A DNA stretch of 11,690 bases from Acidobacteriota bacterium (GTDB taxonomy: Bacteria > Acidobacteriota > Blastocatellia > RBC074): assembly GCA_022614735.1 (NCBI GenBank), contig JAKEHZ010000032.1, positions 1-11,690 of the forward strand, given 5' to 3'. A program made the position numbers and the translations under genes. Positions 7,437 to 11,690 of this stretch are shown piece by piece. The stretch's first letter is position 1; each line of letters starts with the position of its first letter. The notes under the pieces are model-generated. The model saw only the letters and a list, made by a program, of their open reading frames with translations, was not told the DNA's origin and did no database searches.

Positions 7437-8435
7437 TCATTGAAACAAATCTTTTTGCTGGTCAATTGTGTCGCCGCAGTTGAGGCCCAGATGCTGGTAT
7501 GCGGACGGGGTCACGACGCGCCCGCGAGGTGTACGGTTCAAAAATCCGATTTGAATGAGGTAAGGTTCGTAGATCTCTTCGATAGCCTCCTTATCTTCAT
7601 TGATCGCAGCTGAGATAGTGCCGACGCCAACAGGGCCTCCGTTGAACTTTTCGATAATTGTCGTAAGCATTTTGCGGTCGACTTCGTCCAATCCATAGCG
7701 ATCGACCTCCATGCGGTTTAAGGCATCAGTGGCGACTTTGTCAGTGATCAGACCATCGTATTCGACTTCAGCGTAATCACGAACACGCCTGAGTAGGCGA
7801 TTAGCGATACGCGGTGTGCCACGTGAGCGCTGAGCAATAGCTTTCGCGCCGACCGTCTCGATCTTCGCACTCAGGATAGATGACGAACGCTCGACAATGA
7901 CCTGTAAATCTTCGACGGGATAGAAATCAAGATGAAAGTTGATGCCGAAACGTCCGCGCAGAGGCGCGCTGATCAGTCCCGGGCGAGTTGTCGCGCCGAT
8001 CAATGTGAATCGCGGCAGATCGAGTTTGACTGAACGGGCCGACGGCCCCTGCCCAATAACGAGGTCGAGCTCAAAGTCTTCCATTGCAGGGTAAAGTATT
8101 TCTTCGATTGCGGGGTGTAAACGATGGATCTCATCGATGAAAAGGACATCCCCTTCTTCAAGATTGGTGAGCAGCGCGGCAAGGTCACCAGCCTTCTCAA
8201 TCACCGGCCCGGCAGTCATCTTTATCTGAGCGCCCATTTCGCGAGCGATTATCCCTGCCAGACTCGTCTTACCCAGGCCTGGCGGGCCGTTCAGAAGTAC
8301 ATGATCCAGCGCTTCGTCACGAGCGAGCGCAGCTTTGATAAAGATGCCGAGGTTGTCTTTGACTTTCCGCTGGCCGATATACTCGCGCAGCCATTTAGGT
8401 CGGAGAGATAGTTCGATTTGCTGTTCGTCATCCAT
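7437..8435 (-). CDS. ruvB: Holliday junction branch migration ATPase RuvB
   Basis: RuvB is the AAA+ motor that, with RuvA, drives branch migration of Holliday junctions in recombination repair. The 332-residue length is normal. Walker A is GPPGLGKTSLA (50-60), Walker B is LFIDEIHR (98-105), sensor 1 is in LIGATTRPG (145-153), and the arginine-finger segment is APLRGRFG (157-164), with Gly where E. coli has Asp. The C-terminal winged helix ends with IGFLNRTPRGRVVTPSAYQH. The ATG at 8435 lies 2 nt after the ruvA stop, which indicates translational coupling. No damage-regulated operator is evident. Confidence 0.98.
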   Translation of the reverse strand: MDDEQQIELSLRPKWLREYIGQRKVKDNLGIFIKAALARDEALDHVLLNGPPGLGKTSLAGIIAREMGAQIKMTAGPVIEKAGDLAALLTNLEEGDVLFIDEIHRLHPAIEEILYPAMEDFELDLVIGQGPSARSVKLDLPRFTLIGATTRPGLISAPLRGRFGINFHLDFYPVEDLQVIVERSSSILSAKIETVGAKAIAQRSRGTPRIANRLLRRVRDYAEVEYDGLITDKVATDALNRMEVDRYGLDEVDRKMLTTIIEKFNGGPVGVGTISAAINEDKEAIEEIYEPYLIQIGFLNRTPRGRVVTPSAYQHLGLNCGDTIDQQKDLFQ

Positions 8436-8437
8436 AT

Positions 8438-9052
8438 CTATCTGGCCAATTTTCTCAATGCGAGCTTCAGTGTCGTTTCAAAATTCGCATCGGGATTTTC
8501 TTTCAACACATTGATAACGGCTCTTTCTGCGGCTGCCCTGGGATATTCCAGATTCACCAATGCCGAAATCACATCGTCTCTCATGGCTTCACCGGCATTG
8601 ACTGCAATCCCGGCGCGCAGCCGTTCTTCAAGCTCGGGAGAGACGAGAGAGACGACTTTGTCTTTTAATTCCACCAGCATTCTTTCAGCGGTTTTTTTGC
8701 CGACGCCGGGAATCGAGACCAGACGCACCAGATCGCCCACCCGAATCGCTTCAACGAGCTCTTCTGCGCTCAGACCCGATAGCGCTGTGATCGCCAGCTT
8801 CGGGCCGATGCCTGAAACGCTGATCAAAAGCAAAAACAACTTCTTCTCACGCTCAGTGCGAAAACCGTACAGATGCAAAGCATCTTCGCGCACATAAGTA
8901 TAAACGCGTAGCGATACATCCGTTCCGATATCGCCCAGATCATAAAAGGTAGAGAGCGGTACGGTCAGCTCATATCCGACACCACCGCCAACCTCCACAA
9001 TCACCGAATTGGGTTGTTTCTGAATAAGTTTACCAGTGATATGAGCGATCAT
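8438..9052 (-). CDS. ruvA: Holliday junction DNA helicase subunit RuvA
   Basis: RuvA binds the four-way junction as a tetramer and loads RuvB rings. From the chosen ATG at 9052 the protein has 204 residues, the usual length. It starts MIAHITGKLIQKQPNSVIVE, matching the N-terminal OB-fold, and continues with GGVGYELTVPLSTF. Two helix-hairpin-helix segments follow (LISVSGIGPKLAITAL and LVSIPGVGKKTAERMLVEL). The C-terminal domain III that contacts RuvB ends in LKLALRKLAR. An upstream in-frame ATG at 9070 would add six residues encoded by the heptamer repeat, so I reject it. The start lacks a Shine-Dalgarno sequence. A promoter and a long 5'-UTR hairpin lie just upstream. Confidence 0.97.
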   Translation of the reverse strand: MIAHITGKLIQKQPNSVIVEVGGGVGYELTVPLSTFYDLGDIGTDVSLRVYTYVREDALHLYGFRTEREKKLFLLLISVSGIGPKLAITALSGLSAEELVEAIRVGDLVRLVSIPGVGKKTAERMLVELKDKVVSLVSPELEERLRAGIAVNAGEAMRDDVISALVNLEYPRAAAERAVINVLKENPDANFETTLKLALRKLAR

Positions 9053-9055
9053 AAG

Positions 9056-9152
9056 CAGTTCACAGTTCACAGTTCGCAGTTCGCAGTTCGCAGTTTAGAG
9101 CGGATAGTGGGTTAATGGGAACTGCGAACTGCGAACTGCGAACTGCGAACTG
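9056..9152. repeat. Heptamer tandem/inverted repeat (family C) in the ruvA 5' UTR
   Basis: The left run (9056-9096) holds six CAGTTCG-like heptamers. The right run (9120-9152) holds nearly five AACTGCG heptamers. Segments 9063-9095 and 9120-9152 are reverse complements over 33 bp with one exception, A9069 against C9144 or its register equivalent. That is G.U in minus-strand RNA and A.C in plus-strand RNA. The loop is 24 nt. With the predicted ruvA promoter, the hairpin would begin almost at the first transcribed base and end about 10 nt before the ruvA start codon. Confidence 0.88.
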
Positions 9153-9159
9153 AAATTGC

Positions 9160-9188
9160 AGTTTACGAAGCGAATCAGGCAGTGTCAA
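9160..9188 (-). promoter_or_regulatory. Predicted ruvA-ruvB-queA promoter
   Basis: On the minus strand TTGACA (9188-9183, perfect) is followed after 17 bp by TAAACT (9165-9160, 4 of 6). The start site would be near 9153, immediately before the hairpin formed by the heptamer repeat, giving a 5' UTR of about 100 nt. Confidence 0.55.
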
Positions 9189-9210
9189 AGAGCCATGACT
9201 AAACGCGAAG

Positions 9211-9239
9211 TTGACAGCCCTTATCGGCTGAGCTATCGT
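9211..9239 (+). promoter_or_regulatory. Predicted promoter of the rex-aldolase-shell operon
   Basis: TTGACA (9211-9216, perfect) and TATCGT (9234-9239, 4 of 6) are separated by 17 bp, with the predicted start near 9246 and about 38 nt before the rex ATG. The spacer contains an inverted repeat, CAGCC...GGCTG (9215-9230), that could be an operator. A CTGTGAA (9259-9265) resembles one half of a Rex site but has no matching second half. Confidence 0.55.
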
Positions 9240-9283
9240 TGCCTACCAGGCTGACGGACTGTGAATAATTAATCCCCAACTGC

Positions 9284-9985
9284 ATGAAGACAGAGAAGAT
9301 TTCAGAACTAACCACGAATCGTCTTTCGGTCTACCTGCGCTGTCTGAATGAGCTCGCGGCTGCAGGGGTCGAAACTATCTCATCACAGGCTATGGCCGAA
9401 CAATTCAATCTCAACTCGGCACAGATCCGCAAAGATCTGGCTTATTTCGGCGAATTCGGTGTGCGTGGAGTGGGATATTATGTTGAAGAACTTCGCCAGC
9501 ACCTAATGAAGATTCTTGGCCTGACAGAGAAGCATCGTGTAGCGATTGTCGGGTTGGGCAACCTGGGAATGGCATTGGCTAATTACCAGGGTTTCAATCA
9601 ACACAGCTTCAATATTGTAGCTTTGTTCGACGCTGATCCGGCGAAGGTCGGCAGCCGAGTTCGGAGCGGCCTTGAAATCCAGGGCTCGGAAAATCTCAAG
9701 GAGATCATCAAGAGGGAAAACATCAATATTGTGATCATCACCGTCCCTGCTCACGCTGCAGAACAAGTTCTTGAACAGGTAACCGAGGCCGGAGTGAGAG
9801 CCGTTCTCAACTTCGCGCCTGTTCATTTACATCCGAAGCCCGGGGTCAAAGTCAAAACCGTTGATCTGACGACCTCGCTCGAGAGCCTCTCATATTTTCT
9901 GGCAAATCCCAGCGCAGATGGGATAAATGTCGATTATCGCGACTTTCTGCGTTACGAGGCTGATTCGAATGGCGCTGGCAGATGA
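9284..9985 (+). CDS. rex: Redox-sensing transcriptional repressor Rex
   Basis: Rex is a dimeric DNA-binding repressor that leaves its operator when NADH rises relative to NAD+. It normally controls fermentative and respiratory genes. This copy has 233 residues. An N-terminal winged helix covers about 1-75 (SSQAMAEQFNLNSAQIRKDL, then YFGEFGVRGVGY). A Rossmann domain follows with VGLGNLGMAL at 89-98, and the C-terminal helix DYRDFLRYEA is the arm that swaps into the partner subunit. It is the first gene of a same-strand series of aldolase, two microcompartment shell proteins and NAD+ synthetase. This suggests it tunes that locus to redox state, possibly with autoregulation. The ATG at 9284 has no visible Shine-Dalgarno sequence but gives the expected N-terminus. 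Confidence 0.97.
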   Translation: MKTEKISELTTNRLSVYLRCLNELAAAGVETISSQAMAEQFNLNSAQIRKDLAYFGEFGVRGVGYYVEELRQHLMKILGLTEKHRVAIVGLGNLGMALANYQGFNQHSFNIVALFDADPAKVGSRVRSGLEIQGSENLKEIIKRENINIVIITVPAHAAEQVLEQVTEAGVRAVLNFAPVHLHPKPGVKVKTVDLTTSLESLSYFLANPSADGINVDYRDFLRYEADSNGAGR

Positions 9986-10000
9986 GCGTAGATTTTCAAA

Positions 10001-10798
10001 ATGGTCGACGAGCAGAAAGTTCGTGAACAGATTGTCGAGATAGCGACCCAATGTTACGGGCGCGGGTTACTTGTTGCCGGTGATGGAAATATCAGCGTGC
10101 GTGTTGCGCCGAATCGTATCATCGCTACACCATCCGGCGTCAGCAAAGGCCGGATGAAACCCGAAATGATGGTCGTCGTTGATCTGGAAGGCAACCCTCT
10201 TGAACCGTCCGATTACAAAGTCTCCACCGAATGGCCGATGCATCGGGTGATCTATCAAGCTCGATCTGATATTCATGCCGTGGCACACGCGCATCCGCCC
10301 TACGCCACAGGGTTCGCAGTAGCCGGATTGTCACTCGACAGAGCGATCTTATCCGAGGTCATCCTGACCCTGGGCTGTGTGCCATTGGCGGCATATGGCA
10401 CTCCCTCGACGCACGAGTTGACTGATGCAATTAAACCGTATCTCGAATATCACGACGCATTGTTGATGGCCAATCATGGTGCGGTGGCATATGCAGACAC
10501 GCTCGAAAAGGCATTTAACAAACTCGAGACACTCGAACACACATGCAGGATCAGCTTCATTGCGCGCGCACTGGGTAATGAAAATACGATCCCTGACGGT
10601 GCAGTCGAGAAGCTCTTCGAGATTCGCGAGAGAAGTGGAGCAATAAGGCCCGAGGCGAGGACGGGGCAGGTCTGCGCAATTGGAAGAGCAGGAGAGGAGG
10701 GGAGCCGGAGAGGGGATGGAGATGGGAATGAAAAGGTCACCCTGACTCGTGCCGAGTTAATCGAGTTGTTGATGGAATCGGCGCGCCTCTTAAACTGA
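10001..10798 (+). CDS. Class II aldolase with C-terminal encapsulation-peptide-like helix
   Basis: This 265-residue zinc enzyme belongs to the class II aldolase/adducin family, close to L-fuculose-1-phosphate and rhamnulose-1-phosphate aldolases, which split a sugar phosphate into dihydroxyacetone phosphate and an aldehyde. Likely zinc ligands are H96 and H98 in HAHPP and H159 in ANHG. The catalytic acid is probably E77 in STEWPMH. GDGNIS (27-32) and TPSGVSKG (43-50) match the phosphate-binding region. The catalytic domain ends near residue 213. A Gly/Arg/Asp-rich linker encoded by a purine-rich stretch follows, then an amphipathic helix, VTLTRAELIELLMESARLLN (246-265). This layout matches peptides that target enzymes into microcompartments. 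The gene starts 15 nt after rex and 47 nt before a shell gene. The exact sugar substrate cannot be told from the sequence. Confidence 0.92.
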   Translation: MVDEQKVREQIVEIATQCYGRGLLVAGDGNISVRVAPNRIIATPSGVSKGRMKPEMMVVVDLEGNPLEPSDYKVSTEWPMHRVIYQARSDIHAVAHAHPPYATGFAVAGLSLDRAILSEVILTLGCVPLAAYGTPSTHELTDAIKPYLEYHDALLMANHGAVAYADTLEKAFNKLETLEHTCRISFIARALGNENTIPDGAVEKLFEIRERSGAIRPEARTGQVCAIGRAGEEGSRRGDGDGNEKVTLTRAELIELLMESARLLN

Positions 10799-10829
10799 TA
10801 GTCTGATAGGAAATCATCGGGAAGAGCGA

Positions 10830-10835
10830 AAGGAG
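10830..10835 (+). promoter_or_regulatory. Strong ribosome-binding site of the BMC-H gene
   Basis: AAGGAG lies 10 nt before the ATG at 10846. It is the best Shine-Dalgarno match of the right-hand operon. Neighbouring rex, BMC-P and nadE have none visible, consistent with a need for many shell hexamers. Confidence 0.6.
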
Positions 10836-10845
10836 CTACGAGTAG

Positions 10846-11136
10846 ATGGAAGCACTCGGAATGATTGAGACAAAAGGCCTGGTGGCGATGATCGAGGCTG
10901 CCGATGCGATGGCTAAAGCGGCAAACGTCACACTCATCGGCTATGAGAAGATCGGCGCTGGTTTCGTCACGGCCATCGTCCGAGGCGATGTCGCCGCAGT
11001 CAAGGCTGCGACCGATGCAGGAGCCGCAGCCGCGCGTCGTGTCGGCGAACTCGTCAGCGTCCACGTCATCCCGCGCCCGCACTCGGCAGTCGACGAAAAC
11101 CTTCCGGTCACTACTGAAGCGAGAGCCAGGAAATGA
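10846..11136 (+). CDS. BMC-H bacterial microcompartment hexamer shell protein (PduA/EutM type)
   Basis: This 96-residue protein is a single BMC domain that forms hexagonal tiles of a microcompartment facet. It matches the family from EALGMIETKGLVAMIEAADA through the pore-lining KIGAG (35-39) and FVTAIVRGDVAAVKAATDAG to the VHVIPRPH segment. A short, mostly polar C-terminal tail follows. KIGAG resembles the small polar pore of PduA-like shells that pass diols or aldehydes. It follows the aldolase by 47 nt and has the strongest ribosome-binding site of the operon. Its stop codon (11134-11136) overlaps the first bases of an inverted repeat. That repeat separates it from the vertex protein gene and may help set a high hexamer to pentamer ratio. 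Confidence 0.97.
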   Translation: MEALGMIETKGLVAMIEAADAMAKAANVTLIGYEKIGAGFVTAIVRGDVAAVKAATDAGAAAARRVGELVSVHVIPRPHSAVDENLPVTTEARARK

Positions 11137-11236
11137 TTGCGGATTGCGGATTGCGGATTGCGGATTGGAGAAGATTACAGCAATTCAGGCGCTAGGTCTC
11201 CTTTAATCCGCAATCCGCAATCCGCAATCCGCAATC
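11135..11236. repeat. Heptamer tandem/inverted repeat (family D, copy 1) between BMC-H and BMC-P
   Basis: Arms 11135-11166 and 11205-11236 are perfect reverse complements (32 bp), each with about 4.5 copies of the heptamer GATTGCG or its complement. The 38-nt loop can extend the stem by five more pairs (GGAGA at 11167-11171 with TCTCC at 11197-11201). The element starts inside the BMC-H stop codon and ends 10 bp before the BMC-P start codon, filling the whole spacer. No T-tract is present. Confidence 0.92.
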
Positions 11237-11246
11237 GATAATCGTT

Positions 11247-11516
11247 ATGATCATCGGACGCATCATCGGCAATATCGTCGCGACACGCAAGGACCCCCGG
11301 CTGGAAGGTAAAAAGTTATTGCTCGTCCGCCCAATCACACTGCGAGGCGAGGACGAAAACAATTACCTTGTAGCTGTCGATACGGTCGGCGCCGGCTATC
11401 GTGAAAAGGTGCTGGTCGTCTCGGGCAGCAGTGCGCGGATGGCCGAAGGGCTCAAGGACATGCCTGTCGATGCGGCGATTGTTGGTATTATTGATACGGT
11501 TGAAGTGACTGATTAA
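11247..11516 (+). CDS. BMC-P pentamer vertex protein (EutN/CcmL family)
   Basis: This 89-residue protein belongs to the EutN/CcmL (BMC-P) family, whose pentamers cap the twelve vertices of a microcompartment shell. Recognisable features are the N-terminal RIIGNIVATRKDPRLEGKKL with LLVRP, AVDTVGAGYREKVLVVSGSSAR, and the C-terminal VDAAIVGIIDTVEV. Its length is typical. Finding it with a BMC-H protein shows that a closed shell can be built. The ATG at 11247 lies 10 bp beyond the inverted repeat and has no Shine-Dalgarno sequence, so its translation may be low, which would suit a minor vertex component. A second related repeat begins 8 bp after its stop. Confidence 0.96.
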   Translation: MIIGRIIGNIVATRKDPRLEGKKLLLVRPITLRGEDENNYLVAVDTVGAGYREKVLVVSGSSARMAEGLKDMPVDAAIVGIIDTVEVTD

Positions 11517-11523
11517 GTCTCCT

Positions 11524-11616
11524 GATTGCGGATTGCGGATTGCGGATTGCGGATTGATTGCGAAAATCTTCTCCTCAAATCCGCAATCGGCAATCCGCAA
11601 TCGGCAATCCGCAATC
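11524..11616. repeat. Heptamer tandem/inverted repeat (family D, copy 2) between BMC-P and nadE
   Basis: The left run (11524-11562) has five GATTGCG units, one preceded by a partial unit. The right run (11578-11616) has about 5.5 complementary units, two of which carry a G-for-C change, so the stem is imperfect. The loop is about 15 nt. The element shares its heptamer with 11135-11236 and ends 2 bp before the nadE start codon. Confidence 0.88.
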
Positions 11617-11618
11617 AT

Positions 11619-11690
11619 ATGGCCACCATACGCATCGCCCTCGCCCAGATTAATCCAACGGTCGGCGACTTCTCCGGCAACACCGCTAAA
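11619..11690 (+). CDS. nadE: Glutamine-dependent NAD+ synthetase, N-terminal fragment (runs off the window)
   Basis: Only the first 24 codons lie in the window. The encoded start, TIRIALAQINPTVGDFSGN, matches the beginning of the nitrilase-type glutaminase domain of two-domain NadE. That domain releases ammonia from glutamine so the C-terminal domain can amidate nicotinate adenine dinucleotide to NAD+. The gene follows the vertex protein on the same strand, and the ATG abuts the repeat with no room for a ribosome-binding site outside it. Its place after shell genes and rex suggests supply of NAD+ to the compartment pathway, though nadE is also a housekeeping gene. The identification rests on a short segment but a distinctive one. 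Confidence 0.85.
   Translation, partial: MATIRIALAQINPTVGDFSGNTAK

Noticed and set aside
9053..9070. Six-residue N-terminal extension of RuvA from an upstream ATG
   Set aside because: The residues come from the heptamer repeat and are absent from the RuvA family; the ATG at 9052 gives the normal N-terminus.
9259..9275. Rex operator upstream of rex
   Set aside because: Only one half-site (CTGTGAA) is recognisable; the expected inverted second half is missing.
11135..11616. CRISPR array suggested by regularly spaced short repeats
   Set aside because: The units are 7 bp, contiguous without unique spacers, and inverted in the second half; no cas genes are present.

Overview
This window looks like chromosomal DNA of a bacterium with moderate GC content. 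An Acidobacteriota member, possibly Blastocatellia-like, is my best guess; it rests on gene content (Rex, class II aldolase and microcompartment shell genes together, plus a lysine-rich TPR protein) and on abundant short tandem/inverted intergenic repeats, and it is not proven. There is no rRNA, tRNA, CRISPR array, transposase or phage gene that I can see.

Left part (1-4320). A large perfect hairpin opens the window. A minus-strand pair follows: a radical SAM protein of the SplB-like/PA0069 type (2510-3532), then a KefB/KefC-type cation:proton antiporter with RCK domains and an unusual C-terminal UBP-type zinc finger (121-2499). Divergent from them is a short peptidoglycan-recognition/amidase protein (3620-4246). 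Its last codons and stop lie inside a second copy of the hairpin.

Middle part (4316-9052), all minus strand. A protein with a long histone-H1-like basic tail and a TPR domain (4316-5416) and a RimI-like GNAT acetyltransferase (5685-6179) lie downstream of a conserved DNA-repair/tRNA-modification cluster ruvA-ruvB-queA (transcribed from 9052 down to 6270).

Right part (9284-11690), plus strand. The redox repressor Rex, a class II aldolase with a C-terminal helix resembling an encapsulation peptide, a BMC-H hexamer shell protein, a BMC-P (EutN/CcmL) pentamer vertex protein and the start of glutamine-dependent NAD+ synthetase form the beginning of a bacterial microcompartment locus. The genes fit together. 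An aldolase would release an aldehyde inside a protein shell, aldehyde metabolism there depends on NAD(H), Rex reads the NADH/NAD+ ratio, and NadE makes NAD+. Aldehyde dehydrogenase and further shell genes, if present, lie beyond the right edge.

The most unexplained signal is a set of six intergenic elements (1-100, 4220-4314, 6193-6258, 9056-9152, 11135-11236, 11524-11616). They have four unrelated sequences but one architecture: a 7-9 bp unit repeated in tandem about three to six times, a spacer, then a matching run in reverse complement, giving hairpins of roughly 26-44 bp. They sit against gene ends and starts and even contribute codons.
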